A DNA stretch of 64,000 bases from Piscinibacterium candidicorallinum (GCF_047549485.1 NZ_CP180191.1:2728001-2792000); one strand, 5' to 3'. Counted from the stretch's first letter, positions 1 to 7,836 are shown. The notes: generated by a model from the sequence alone, not told the origin. Program-made: numbers and translations.

Positions 1-118
1 GTCGCTGCCGCAGAAATTCATGCGCATATAGCGCGCACTGACACCAGCGCAGCCCCATCCTGAGAACCAATCATCGGCCGCATCTCCGACCATCCAGGCG
101 ACTGGAGTCGCGCTTGAC

Positions 119-688
119 CTAGGCATCCACGAGCTGATGGCGCCACCACCGCAGCGCGTCCCAGCGTGCGGGGCGGTCCTTCATTTCCAACTCTAGGAAC
201 GCCATCAGCGCGCGCGTCTCATCGTGCAGGCCTGCGTTGTGCATGCTGCGCAGGGCGCGACTCAAGCGCCGATCGGTATGCGTGGCGCGATCGATCCAGC
301 GCACCACCGGCGCATTGACCTCTCGCACTTGCCCACCTTCCAGCGCCAAGCCCAGCACCTGCAGGAAGCGGTGGAACGACCTCCGCATCGCCGCGGCCAG
401 CTCGGGGTCGGCCTGTACCGCATCGCGCATGGCGTGGCGGCCGATCACCGGAGCGTCGGGGTTGATGGGGCTCTTCGCACCGATCGGGAACCACCACTGG
501 ATGAAGTCGTGGCGTCGCTCCAGCTCATCGAGGGACAGCGCGAGGGTGGCCTCGTGGTGCTGGGCCAGCCACGCGCGCCAGCGCTCGATCGCCTGGGCGT
601 TGGATTGGTCGCGTCGCTCTTTGGAGCGGGCGACGATCAGGTCGGGGTCTTCGTCTGTGGCGAACAGCCGGTCAGTGACTGAGCTCAT
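119..688 (-). CDS. OGFr-domain-like protein
   Basis: A 189-residue protein with no signal peptide. The segment around residues 60-75 (HDFIQWWFPIG followed by PINPDAP) matches the hallmark of the opioid growth factor receptor conserved region, a domain found in many bacterial proteins of unknown role despite its animal name. A second part (residues 80-150) is helical and rich in arginine. The start codon overlaps the stop of the SRAP gene by four bases (ATGA), so the two are co-transcribed and probably share the LexA-controlled promoter upstream. The biochemical function is unknown; a link to the DNA-damage response is inference from the operon only. Confidence 0.6.
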   Translation of the reverse strand: MSSVTDRLFATDEDPDLIVARSKERRDQSNAQAIERWRAWLAQHHEATLALSLDELERRHDFIQWWFPIGAKSPINPDAPVIGRHAMRDAVQADPELAAAMRRSFHRFLQVLGLALEGGQVREVNAPVVRWIDRATHTDRRLSRALRSMHNAGLHDETRALMAFLELEMKDRPARWDALRWWRHQLVDA

Positions 689-1383
689 GGCGGCGTTGTA
701 CCGCCGAGCCGGCGCGATGCGCTAGACGTGCTGTCGGCCGGTTGCGCCTCGAACATCTCCGCCGGTGTGAGCCGCAGTAAAGCGCTTGCCTCGTCTGGAC
801 TGGCGGTCAGCCAGGTCTGCACGTCGGCGTCCTCGATCGCGATGACGGAGCGCTTGTCCTGGGCGTCGGGCGGCAACTTCGGATCGGGCTTGTGCATGCG
901 GCTCATGAGCGGATGCTGATCTGCATTGAGCGTGAGCATGGTGTAGCTCTCGTGGATCTCGCCGCTGCTACGGTCGATCCACCGGTTCCACAGCCCGGCC
1001 AAGCCCCACGGCCGGCCGTCCGTGCGGCGAAACGTCCACCACACGTTGCGCCCGGTCTCCCAGTTGGGTTCATCAAACGACCAGGCAGGGATGATGCAGC
1101 GCTGGCCGCGCTTCCACGGGTCCTTGAACGACGCTTTCGAGGCCAACTCTTCGGAGCGCGCGTTGTTGGTGGAGTAGGTGAGCTTCGGTGTCTTCGCGAA
1201 CCAAGGGATCAAGCCCCACTGGCCCACCACAAGCTCAAGCGCGCCCCGATCATCGAGACGCAGGAACGGACCCGGGGCGCGCGGGTACACCCCGCCGCCG
1301 CGCCAGGGGTTGTTGTTGCGCGCGCCGATGTGCCAGAAGCGCTCGATTTCCGCTTCAGCGGGGCTGACGTATCGGTTGCACAT
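685..1383 (-). CDS. SOS response-associated peptidase family protein (SRAP; YedK/HMCES-like)
   Basis: A 232-residue SRAP protein. It begins MCNRY, placing the catalytic cysteine at position 2 once methionine is removed. The internal segments NARSEEL, the cysteine-containing RCIIPAW and the histidine region HPLMSRMH follow the family order. Members form a thiazolidine crosslink with abasic sites in single-stranded DNA and shield them during replication. The promoter region carries a strong LexA box (1413-1434) overlapping a TACAAT -10 hexamer, so damage induction is likely. It heads an operon with the OGFr-like gene. The usual EW motif after the RC segment is replaced by FDEPNW, a small deviation from the family. 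Confidence 0.9.
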   Translation of the reverse strand: MCNRYVSPAEAEIERFWHIGARNNNPWRGGGVYPRAPGPFLRLDDRGALELVVGQWGLIPWFAKTPKLTYSTNNARSEELASKASFKDPWKRGQRCIIPAWSFDEPNWETGRNVWWTFRRTDGRPWGLAGLWNRWIDRSSGEIHESYTMLTLNADQHPLMSRMHKPDPKLPPDAQDKRSVIAIEDADVQTWLTASPDEASALLRLTPAEMFEAQPADSTSSASRRLGGTTPP

Positions 1384-1412
1384 CGCCGGGCCTCCCGCAT
1401 GCGGTAAAAATT

Positions 1413-1434
1413 GTACTGTGAATAAAAACAGTCA
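1413..1434. promoter_or_regulatory. lexA box: LexA (SOS) box between divergent genes
   Basis: The core is CTG at 1416-1418, ten bases, then CAG at 1429-1431, inside TACTGTGAATAAAAACAGTC. This matches the proteobacterial LexA consensus of a TACTG half-site, an A/T-rich centre and a CAG half-site. On the minus strand the box overlaps a TACAAT -10 element 25-30 bases upstream of the SRAP start. On the plus strand it lies 20 bases before the ATG at 1454. One repressor site could therefore control both genes. Confidence 0.8.
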
Positions 1435-1453
1435 CCAGCTGCTCTTCCGCGTC

Positions 1454-1786
1454 ATGCCCATGCGTCGGCGCGGTCGGCCCACGGGTCAACGCCCCGGCGC
1501 GGTCAAGCTTGGGTGGGTCATCATCACTGATATCCAAGATAACGAGGTTCTGCGCCCGGTGCGACGTGCCCAGCTCATCTGCGCCACGTATGGCGTTCCG
1601 GTGCTACCGGATTTGATGGACGCCCAGCTTGTACAGATGACGCCCACGCTGATGGTGCTCACGGGCTGGGAGCGCCTGCCGGACAACAACAACTCGACCC
1701 AGAGTTATGGACAGACCTGGTGGTGCGTCGTGGCAGACGAGCCGGTATCCGCGACGAGACCCGCTTCGCCGCCACGCGTGTACTAG
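1454..1786 (+). CDS. Hypothetical protein, probably SOS-controlled
   Basis: About 110 residues. It starts with a basic stretch (MPMRRRGRP), followed by an apparently globular core containing GWVIITDIQDN and TGWERLP and ending near QTWWCVV. I do not recognise the family. The ATG at 1454 is chosen because it lies just downstream of the LexA box; a GTG at 1418 inside the box and an ATG at 1460 are in frame. Divergent placement from the SRAP gene around a shared operator suggests expression during DNA damage. No signal peptide or membrane segment is visible. Confidence 0.5.
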   Translation: MPMRRRGRPTGQRPGAVKLGWVIITDIQDNEVLRPVRRAQLICATYGVPVLPDLMDAQLVQMTPTLMVLTGWERLPDNNNSTQSYGQTWWCVVADEPVSATRPASPPRVY

Positions 1787-1994
1787 TCGAATGAGCATTC
1801 GAAAGAAAACTTTCGAGAGGGTCTATGGACAGCAGCTACGTGCCTTGATGGGCGCTGGCATACAAGGAGCGACGGCAGGCCGCACAGCTGATTGATCATC
1901 CAGCTGCGACTTGAAATCTCTCGCTGTCGCGCTCATACTGCAGTCAACGCAAGGAACAGATCCAAGCGTGCCAAACCGCATCGAGGGAGCCTCC
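1787..1994. other. Spacer with a 34-codon ORF and an inverted repeat
   Basis: Between two genes lies a possible 34-residue reading frame (1791-1895, starting MSIRKKTFERVY). Its first codons contain the perfect inverted repeat TCGAAAG-AAAA-CTTTCGA (1799-1816). The repeat could be an operator or a transcript hairpin ahead of the NAD-salvage operon. I cannot tell whether the short frame is translated. Confidence 0.3.
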
Positions 1995-3110
1995 ATGCAC
2001 CGCAAAGACAGCTACGCGCTGGCCGTTGTCATCGGCCGCTTTTCCCCCTTCCACAACGGTCACCTCGCCCTCGTTCGGCACGCGCTTGCGCTCGCTGATC
2101 AGGTCCTGATCGTGCTGGGCTCCGCGGCCCAGCCCCGAACCGTCAAGAACCCGTTTCTGGCGGCTGAGCGCGAGCAGATGATCCGCGCCTGCCTGCCCGA
2201 TGCCGCCGCGCGACTGCATTTCGCCGCCCTCCCCGACAACCTGTACTCGGATCAAGCCTGGGTGACCGGGGTGCAGCGCGCCGTGGATGCCAGCGGCGCC
2301 CCTGCGACGCGGGTGTGCCTCGTGGGCTACGAGAAAGACGAGTCCAGCTATTACCTGAAGATGTTCCCGCAGTGGCGACTCGAACCGTTTGCGCTCACCC
2401 AGGGGCAAGTCTCCGCCACCCAGGTGCGCGACATCCTGTTCGCCGACTTGCTGGAGACCGCTGACGGGAAGACGCCTGCTACAGAAGACTTCGCCACCCA
2501 GCCCCTCGCGCTCAAGAAGCCGGACGCCGGACGCGACATGCTGCTGGCCTCCTGGCTGCCTGCGGCCGTGCTGGACTTCATCCGTGCTTTCCGGCGCACC
2601 GACGCCTTCGAACAGCTCGTGCGCGAGCACACCTTCCTGCAGACCTATCGAAGCCAGTTTGTAGGCTTGAAGTACCCGCCGATCTTCGTCACGGTAGATG
2701 CGGTGGTGGTGCAGTCTGGGCATGTGCTTCTGGTGCAACGTGGTGCCGAGCCCGGCAAGGGCCTGTGGGCACTGCCCGGCGGCTTCCTGGATGCCAACGA
2801 GCGCATCGCCGATGCCGTCATCCGCGAACTGGTCGAGGAGACGCGCATCAAGGTGCCTGCCAAGGTGCTGCGCGGTTCGATCAAGGCCAGCCAGGTGTTC
2901 GACCACCCAGGCCGCTCGCAACGCGGGCGCACCATCACCCATGCCCACCTGATCGTGCTGGAGGACAGCCCTGCGGGCCTGCCCGAGATCAAGGGCGGAT
3001 CCGATGCCCGACGGGCCCGTTGGGTCCCGCTGGCAGTCGCCCGCAACATGTCGGAGAGCTTTTTCGAGGACCACGGCTCCATCCTCGAGCACTTTGTGGC
3101 CAATCTGTGA
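1995..3110 (+). CDS. nadM: Bifunctional nicotinamide-nucleotide adenylyltransferase / Nudix hydrolase
   Basis: A 371-residue fusion. The N-terminal half has the nucleotidyltransferase motif GRFSPFHNGH and later VSATQVRD (the ISTxxxR-type motif), giving NMN plus ATP to NAD+. The C-terminal half has a Nudix box from GGFLDANERI through REL to EETRI, typically acting on ADP-ribose or related nucleotides. This NadM-Nudix architecture is known from cyanobacteria, Francisella, and many large phages and plasmids. The ATG at 1995 is preferred over upstream in-frame starts because GAGGGA lies six bases before it. The NAMPT gene follows after 62 bases on the same strand. Confidence 0.9.
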   Translation: MHRKDSYALAVVIGRFSPFHNGHLALVRHALALADQVLIVLGSAAQPRTVKNPFLAAEREQMIRACLPDAAARLHFAALPDNLYSDQAWVTGVQRAVDASGAPATRVCLVGYEKDESSYYLKMFPQWRLEPFALTQGQVSATQVRDILFADLLETADGKTPATEDFATQPLALKKPDAGRDMLLASWLPAAVLDFIRAFRRTDAFEQLVREHTFLQTYRSQFVGLKYPPIFVTVDAVVVQSGHVLLVQRGAEPGKGLWALPGGFLDANERIADAVIRELVEETRIKVPAKVLRGSIKASQVFDHPGRSQRGRTITHAHLIVLEDSPAGLPEIKGGSDARRARWVPLAVARNMSESFFEDHGSILEHFVANL

Positions 3111-3172
3111 GCCTTTCCCTCGCTGGGATAGACCTGGCGAGTTCCCCCACTGATCTGAAGGAGTTTCAGACC

Positions 3173-4744
3173 ATGACTGCAAGAGACCTGCCCCAATCCT
3201 CGGCTTCGACCCTGCTCGCTTCGCTTAGCGCACAAGACCGCGCTGAACTGTTGGCTGAACTCAAGCGGAGCCTGGGCGAGCCCAAGCCTTCGCGCTGGCT
3301 GACCAATCTCGCTCTGGCCACGGACAGCTACAAGGCCTCGCACTACCTCCAATATCCCCCGGGGACCACAGGGCTGCACGCCTACATCGAAAGCCGGGGT
3401 GGGGAGTTCAGCCACACCCTGTTCTTCGGGCTGCAGATGATCCTGAAGGACTACCTCGCCATCCCGATCACGCATGCCGACGTGGATGAAGCACGCGACT
3501 TCTGGGCCTTGCATGGCGAGCCCTTCAATGAGGCCGGGTTTCGCTACATCGTGGATACGCACCAGGGCTACTTCCCGGTGCGGATCAACGCCCTGCCCGA
3601 AGGCGTGGCTGCCCCGACGGGGACGCCGCTGATGACGATCGAATCGACCGATCCCCAGGCCTTCTGGTGCGTGTCCTACCTGGAGACCTTGCTCTTGCAG
3701 GTCTGGTACCCGATCACGGTCGCGACTCAAAGCTGGACGATTCGCAGCCTGATCAAGCGCTACCTGGTGGCGACTTCCGACACCCCCGAAGCGGGCCTGG
3801 CCTTCAAGCTGCATGACTTCGGCTACCGCGGGGTCTCCAGCCCGGAGAGTGCCGCGCGCGGCGCACTGGCGCACCTGGTGAGCTTCCGGGGCACCGACAC
3901 CGTAGCCGGCATCCTGGCTGGCCGACAGTTCTACCGTGAGCCGATGGCCGGGTTCTCGATTCCGGCCGCCGAGCACTCGACCATCACGAGCTGGGGCAAG
4001 GCCGGGGAAGTCGACGCGTACCGGAACATGCTCAAGCAGTTCGCCAAGCCGGGGGCGTTGGTCGCCGTGGTATCGGATAGCTACGACCTCTTCAACGCCC
4101 TCGAAAATCACTGGGGCACAACGCTCAAGCAGGAGATCATCGACTCGGGCGCCACGGTGGTGATTCGCCCTGACAGTGGGGATCCGGCCAGCATCGTGCT
4201 CAAGACCCTTGGCATTCTTGATGCGAAGTTCGGCAGTGACCTCAACAGCAAGGGGTTCAGGGTGCTGCGCCATGTCCGGGTGATCCATGGCGACGGCGTC
4301 AATCTGCGCGCGATCCGCGACATCCTGGCCGCAATGAAGATCAACGGATATAGCGCCGAGAACGTAGCCTTCGGCATGGGCGGAGCGCTGCTGCAGGGCT
4401 TGAATCGCGACACCTGCAAGTTCGCGATGAAGACCTCCGCCGCCTTGATCGAAGGTGAATGGCGTGATGTGTTCAAGGATCCGGTGACAGACCCGGGCAA
4501 GCGTTCGAAGGCGGGGCGGCTGACCGCATGGCGCAATGACACAACTGGTGAATGGCTCACGACCCCGGTGCACAACGGGTGGTCAGATACTGGCAGAGAG
4601 CCTCTGGCCGGCCCCGGCTGGACCCAGATGCTCGTGCCGGTGTGGGATACCGGTCGGCTGCTGGCGGATCACACGCTGGGTGAGGTTCGAGCGCGCGCCG
4701 ACGCAGTCGATGCGCCATTGGATCGGGGGTTTGTCGGATGGTGA
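3173..4744 (+). CDS. nadV: Nicotinamide phosphoribosyltransferase (NAMPT)
   Basis: A 523-residue enzyme making NMN from nicotinamide and PRPP. Family landmarks in order are TDSYKASHYLQYP near residue 45, HDFGYRGVSS, the RGTDT loop, PAAEHSTITSWGK, SDSYD, RPDSGDP and HGDGVN. Length is typical of bacterial and phage NadV/NAMPT. The start at 3173 has GAAGGAG ten bases upstream. With the preceding NMNAT-Nudix gene it forms a two-step route from nicotinamide to NAD+ that bypasses deamidation. The first ~40 residues are a variable N-terminal extension. The stop overlaps the next start by seven bases, implying one operon. Confidence 0.93.
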   Translation: MTARDLPQSSASTLLASLSAQDRAELLAELKRSLGEPKPSRWLTNLALATDSYKASHYLQYPPGTTGLHAYIESRGGEFSHTLFFGLQMILKDYLAIPITHADVDEARDFWALHGEPFNEAGFRYIVDTHQGYFPVRINALPEGVAAPTGTPLMTIESTDPQAFWCVSYLETLLLQVWYPITVATQSWTIRSLIKRYLVATSDTPEAGLAFKLHDFGYRGVSSPESAARGALAHLVSFRGTDTVAGILAGRQFYREPMAGFSIPAAEHSTITSWGKAGEVDAYRNMLKQFAKPGALVAVVSDSYDLFNALENHWGTTLKQEIIDSGATVVIRPDSGDPASIVLKTLGILDAKFGSDLNSKGFRVLRHVRVIHGDGVNLRAIRDILAAMKINGYSAENVAFGMGGALLQGLNRDTCKFAMKTSAALIEGEWRDVFKDPVTDPGKRSKAGRLTAWRNDTTGEWLTTPVHNGWSDTGREPLAGPGWTQMLVPVWDTGRLLADHTLGEVRARADAVDAPLDRGFVGW

Positions 4745-5754
4745 GGCGCACCCCTTGGGGCGGTCTGAGCTTCCTGATCCTGTGGCTAGGGAGCATCTTC
4801 GCGGTGTTCGCCTTTCTCCAGGATCGGGTGTATTGGATTGCCGCCTTCGGGGTGGCGGTCCTCTGGAGCGTCCTCTTCCCGCTGTTGCTTAGCTACTGGA
4901 CCTGGCTGTGGCGCCTGTTCAGCAACGAGCCGGCGAGCAAAGCGGCAGGCTCGCCCCCGTCCTATGAATACCATCCGCGCACCATCGAACTGACCAAGCC
5001 GCTCGCCCCAATCACCACCCTGCCCTTGCACTTTGGTGAGGTGTACGGAGCGACGGAGACGTACGACCAAGAGCGGGGATGGATCTTCCGTACCGACTGG
5101 TACTACTTTACGGATCGGTCCGGCCTCTTCCTGGTTCTCCGAGATGAGGAACTCCAGGTGCTCGATGAGCGGTTCCTGCTGGCGGGACGATGGCTGATCG
5201 ACACGGAGTTGCTCGACGCGCACGCGCTGAGTACACGCTGTGTTGGAGCGGAGCTCGCCAAGCGAGCCACAGTCCTGAGCGAGCGACTGGCGATGCGCAA
5301 GGGTCCTAGCCGCCGCGTGCACAGCGATGTGGTGGCGTACTCGCGCGTGACGCGGTATGGACCCTTTGCGATTCCCGAGTATCTGCTGAGCGGAAAGATC
5401 GACAGCGCCGCGCTGGCTGAAGCCTTGCGCAGTGCCCTGCCGCAGCGCATCGAGATCAGTCCGAACGTGCCGCGCACCGTGACCCGCGACCTGCTGGCGC
5501 GCTGGCTGGAGTACCTGCCTGTCTATGTGAGTATCAACGGTGAGACGTGTCCGGGCGTGGTGTTGCTTGCCGACGTGAACTACGGGTTACTTGCAGATCC
5601 GAAGGATGGGTCTCGTCCGTCGCCGTGGGCCACGGATCGACAGACCCTGAGCATCGACGCGTGGGAGTTCGATGACACAGCGTCCCTTGTGGCCCGCAAC
5701 TACACCTGGGTGGCCGGCAAGGGCTGGTACCGCACGGCGGACTACTACCGATAG
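4738..5754 (+). CDS. Hypothetical membrane-anchored protein
   Basis: A 338-residue protein with two hydrophobic helices near the N-terminus (about residues 10-27 and 31-58), then a long soluble domain rich in aromatic residues (for example WIFRTDWYYF). It is translationally coupled to the NAMPT gene. The soluble domain is not one I recognise. The topology predicts a membrane-tethered protein with the C-terminal domain on the same side as the N-terminus, probably cytoplasmic. Conserved neighbours would be needed to say whether it belongs to NAD metabolism. Confidence 0.6.
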   Translation: MVRRTPWGGLSFLILWLGSIFAVFAFLQDRVYWIAAFGVAVLWSVLFPLLLSYWTWLWRLFSNEPASKAAGSPPSYEYHPRTIELTKPLAPITTLPLHFGEVYGATETYDQERGWIFRTDWYYFTDRSGLFLVLRDEELQVLDERFLLAGRWLIDTELLDAHALSTRCVGAELAKRATVLSERLAMRKGPSRRVHSDVVAYSRVTRYGPFAIPEYLLSGKIDSAALAEALRSALPQRIEISPNVPRTVTRDLLARWLEYLPVYVSINGETCPGVVLLADVNYGLLADPKDGSRPSPWATDRQTLSIDAWEFDDTASLVARNYTWVAGKGWYRTADYYR

Positions 5755-5771
5755 CCGCTTGGGACGCGGGG

Positions 5772-6554
5772 TCAGCAGGCCACCGGCCCACAGCCTGCCT
5801 GCTTGGTGACGCGCCGCGACGTCTCGGTGCAGGCGCTCGGGCCGCACTTGAGCTTCACCGTCACTTTGTGAATGAGCGCTGGCCCGCCTTCGCAGCCTTT
5901 CTCGGTGGCGCGCGGGTCAGTGTCGGCCAGATCCTCATATTGAGTGTAGGTGTAGGTGACAGCGCCACCCGGGCCAGTGCTCAGCGCCGAGTCGTACACG
6001 GCGTCTTTAGCCAGTACGCGAGGATCTACGCTCCACAGCACGGTGTCCGGTTTGCTCGGATCGACCAGATCGAGTTGCCCGGTGGCTGAGAAGTTGTCTT
6101 CGCCAAACTCGCGTCGAACGATGAAGCGGTTGGGTGGGTTCAGCGGCGACGCCAGACCCTCAAAGTATGCGGGCTCGCGACTCGCGGATCGCGGGATCAC
6201 CAATGTGCGCACGCTGTAGGCGCCGCCGATGTAGTCAGCGCCCAAGTAGGACGAGGTCACGGTTTTCACGCGCAACCACACCCATTCGCGGCCCATCCGG
6301 TCGAACTCGACCTCCATGAACCCCTCGGGGGTCTTGCCGACAAAGGGCTGCTCCGCTCCTGTGAGCTTGCGCTGGCGCGCGTTGTAGCGCTCGATCGCGG
6401 CGACGAACTCGTCGGCCGGAGCACCAGCAATCGCGCGCGCGTGTAGGGTCCTGGCAAGCGCAAGGGGGTGTGTGGGCAGTGAGGGGCTGGCTGCAGCCGT
6501 GAGAGGCACGAGGGCAGCAAGCGCGAGAGACGCAAGGAAGCGGTGCGCTTTCAT
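5772..6554 (-). CDS. Hypothetical secreted protein with cysteine-rich tail
   Basis: A 260-residue protein that begins with a clear Sec signal peptide (MKAHRF, then a hydrophobic run ending TAAASP). The mature part has many beta-like stretches, and the last 30 residues contain five cysteines in CGPSAC, CGP and VAC spacings suited to disulfides. It faces the preceding plus-strand operon tail to tail. A perfect inverted repeat TGGGGCA/TGCCCCA (6620-6626 and 6645-6651) lies upstream between it and the divergent gene at 6718 and may be an operator. Family not recognised. Confidence 0.55.
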   Translation of the reverse strand: MKAHRFLASLALAALVPLTAAASPSLPTHPLALARTLHARAIAGAPADEFVAAIERYNARQRKLTGAEQPFVGKTPEGFMEVEFDRMGREWVWLRVKTVTSSYLGADYIGGAYSVRTLVIPRSASREPAYFEGLASPLNPPNRFIVRREFGEDNFSATGQLDLVDPSKPDTVLWSVDPRVLAKDAVYDSALSTGPGGAVTYTYTQYEDLADTDPRATEKGCEGGPALIHKVTVKLKCGPSACTETSRRVTKQAGCGPVAC

Positions 6555-6717
6555 TGTTTGTCGGTAGGGAGACCGGAGATCGCATCGTGCCGCAAATAAT
6601 TCGGTCAGACTTGCAGGTCTGGGGCAATTTCGCCTGAAAACCTGTGCCCCAATCGCATGATTTGGGTAGGGCGGTCCGACGATGAGGTTTCGCGGCTATG
6701 CGCGTAAAATTCGCGCC

Positions 6718-6978
6718 ATGCCTCGTCCACGCATCCACGAACCCGGTTCCACCGCCAGCGACCGCAAGAACGCATCGCTGGCGGCGCTCTACACCCGCGG
6801 AGGCAAGGTCAAGAGTGTGGCCTTCGAGGCGGAAGACCTTGCGGCCATTGACACCATTCGGCGCCGGTATGGTCTGAGCACCGACCGCGACGCCATCGCC
6901 TTTGCCCTGCGCATGGCCAGCGCCACGGCCCTGTTGCCAGCCAGCCACACCGAAGAGTCTCGCAAGAAAGCCGCTTGA
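6718..6978 (+). CDS. Hypothetical small protein, possible ribbon-helix-helix regulator
   Basis: An 86-residue basic protein (MPRPRIHEPG). A short beta-like stretch (KVKSVAFEA) is followed by two predicted helices (LAAIDTIRRRYG and DRDAIAFALRMA), the layout of ribbon-helix-helix DNA-binding proteins. The DNA-binding assignment is inference from pattern only. The ATG at 6718 is used; an upstream in-frame ATG exists at 6682. It lies just before the promoter that precedes the tRNA array. Confidence 0.5.
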   Translation: MPRPRIHEPGSTASDRKNASLAALYTRGGKVKSVAFEAEDLAAIDTIRRRYGLSTDRDAIAFALRMASATALLPASHTEESRKKAA

Positions 6979-7003
6979 CAAATCAAACGCGGATATTCAC
7001 AAT
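6975..7003 (+). promoter_or_regulatory. Sigma-70 promoter before the tRNA array
   Basis: TTGACA (6975-6980) matches the -35 consensus exactly and is followed after 17 bases by CACAAT (6998-7003) as -10. It would start a transcript near base 7010 reading toward the tRNA array. A strong terminator at 7321-7361 suggests that at least part of its output is a short transcript of about 350 nt. Confidence 0.55.
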
Positions 7004-7084
7004 ACGATCCATGTCAACGAGATACGCTGAATCGGCGTTCTCGACTGCACCGAATTTCATTTTGAACTGAATAATCGTCTGATC

Positions 7085-7294
7085 ATGAAACCCGTCCTGA
7101 CATCGACCACCAAGCGACTGCCCGCTGCGGCAGCGCGAGGTCATGTCCTGGCCGCCCGCTTGGGTTGGGCCCTGGGCGGAGTCATGCATTCACAGCGACT
7201 CAGTGCGCAGTGCGTCATTGAATCCTTTGGCCCGACCGCGTATCGGCCCAATGGGGAGGATGCGCACCCCGCTCGGGGAGGCACAGCCGGCTAG
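7085..7294 (+). CDS. Possible short ORF in the leader transcript
   Basis: A 69-codon frame (MKPVLTSTTKRLPAAAARG...) between a consensus promoter and a rho-independent terminator. It has no clear Shine-Dalgarno sequence and no recognisable family. GGAGGCA/TGCCTCC (7279-7308) forms a hairpin at its end, so the transcript may instead be a small non-coding RNA. Treated as weak. Confidence 0.25.
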   Translation: MKPVLTSTTKRLPAAAARGHVLAARLGWALGGVMHSQRLSAQCVIESFGPTAYRPNGEDAHPARGGTAG

Positions 7295-7320
7295 TCCGCT
7301 GCCTCCAACTGGTTCACCCG

Positions 7321-7361
7321 AACCCCGAGCGACGTGAAGTCCCTCGGGGTTTTTTGTTTTT
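7321..7361 (+). terminator. Rho-independent terminator
   Basis: The stem AACCCCGAG (7321-7329) pairs with CTCGGGGTT (7343-7351) and is followed directly by a T-rich run (TTTTTGTTTTT). It ends the short transcript started at about 7010, before the first tRNA gene. Confidence 0.8.
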
Positions 7362-7442
7362 CTGGTGCCGCATCGGCACCGCGATGCAGGTTCTGCCTGC
7401 TTCGTCTTCGCTCATTCACAACTTGATCGTGTGTAGGGTACG

Positions 7443-7489
7443 CCCGCCGGCACGATGTGGCCGGACGTGTGTCCGGGTGAGCCGGCGGG
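7443..7489 (+). other. Two-level hairpin ahead of the tRNA array
   Basis: CCCGCCGGC (7443-7451) pairs with GCCGGCGGG (7481-7489). Inside it lies a second perfect hairpin CCGGAC-GTGT-GTCCGG (7461-7476). There is no T-run, so it is more likely an RNA processing or structural element than a terminator. It sits 13 bases before the first tRNA. Confidence 0.45.
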
Positions 7490-7501
7490 TGCACCCACCT
7501 T

Positions 7502-7576
7502 GCGGATGTAGTTCAGTGGCAGAACGCCTCGTTGCCAACGAGGAGGCCGTCGGTTCGACCCCGACCTTCCGCTCCA
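7502..7576 (+). tRNA. tRNA-Gly (GCC)
   Basis: Complete cloverleaf with anticodon stem CCTCG/CGAGG around loop TTGCCAA and encoded CCA. First gene of the array. Confidence 0.92.
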
Positions 7577-7581
7577 TCGCC

Positions 7582-7610
7582 ATGCCCCTGGGCTCTACAC
7601 CCAGAGGCAT
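7582..7610 (+). other. Anticodon-arm-like hairpin between two tRNAs
   Basis: ATGCCCCTGGG (7582-7592) pairs with CCCAGAGGCAT (7600-7610) with one mismatch, leaving a seven-base loop CTCTACA. It is flanked by the direct repeat CATCGCCATG (7575-7584 and 7607-7616). The geometry resembles a tRNA anticodon arm, but no acceptor or T arm goes with it. Confidence 0.35.
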
Positions 7611-7621
7611 CGCCATGGATG

Positions 7622-7698
7622 TTGCGTGGTAGCTCAGCTGGCAGAGCGCCGGGCTCATAACCCGGAGGCCACAGGTTCGACTCCTGTCCTCGCAACCA
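7622..7698 (+). tRNA. tRNA-Met (CAT)
   Basis: Anticodon loop CTCATAA in a CCGGG/CCCGG stem, whose GGG:CCC pairs are an initiator-type feature. However, the acceptor starts with a T:A pair and the D stem is elongator-like. There is one T:T mismatch in the acceptor stem. CCA is encoded. Initiator versus elongator identity is unclear. Confidence 0.85.
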
Positions 7699-7707
7699 CA
7701 CCCTCAC

Positions 7708-7741
7708 GCAGCGATAGCTCAGTCGGTAGAGCGCCGGCCTG
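7708..7741 (+). pseudogene. 5' half of a split tRNA-Phe (GAA)
   Basis: GCAGCGA acceptor, D arm and the 5' side of the anticodon arm, ending ...CCGGCCTG after anticodon base G34. The sequence then leaves the tRNA and enters the recombinase element. The other half lies at 13103-13144. Joined, the two give 34+42 = 76 nt of uninterrupted cloverleaf. Confidence 0.9.
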
Positions 7742-7836
7742 TTCTTGACGCTCAGGACTGTTACCCTCTCTTGGCTGTTTTGTATCTTGTTTTCCTAGCC
7801 TCTTTGAGGCGAGTAGCAAGAGGGGGTCCGGGGGAG

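Noticed and set aside
1944..3182. Minus-strand frame of 412 codons
   Set aside because: Antisense of the NMNAT-Nudix gene; long antisense frames are expected in high-GC coding DNA, and its composition is not protein-like.
2645..4573. Minus-strand frame of 642 codons
   Set aside because: Covers the opposite strand of the NAMPT gene, which has unmistakable family motifs.
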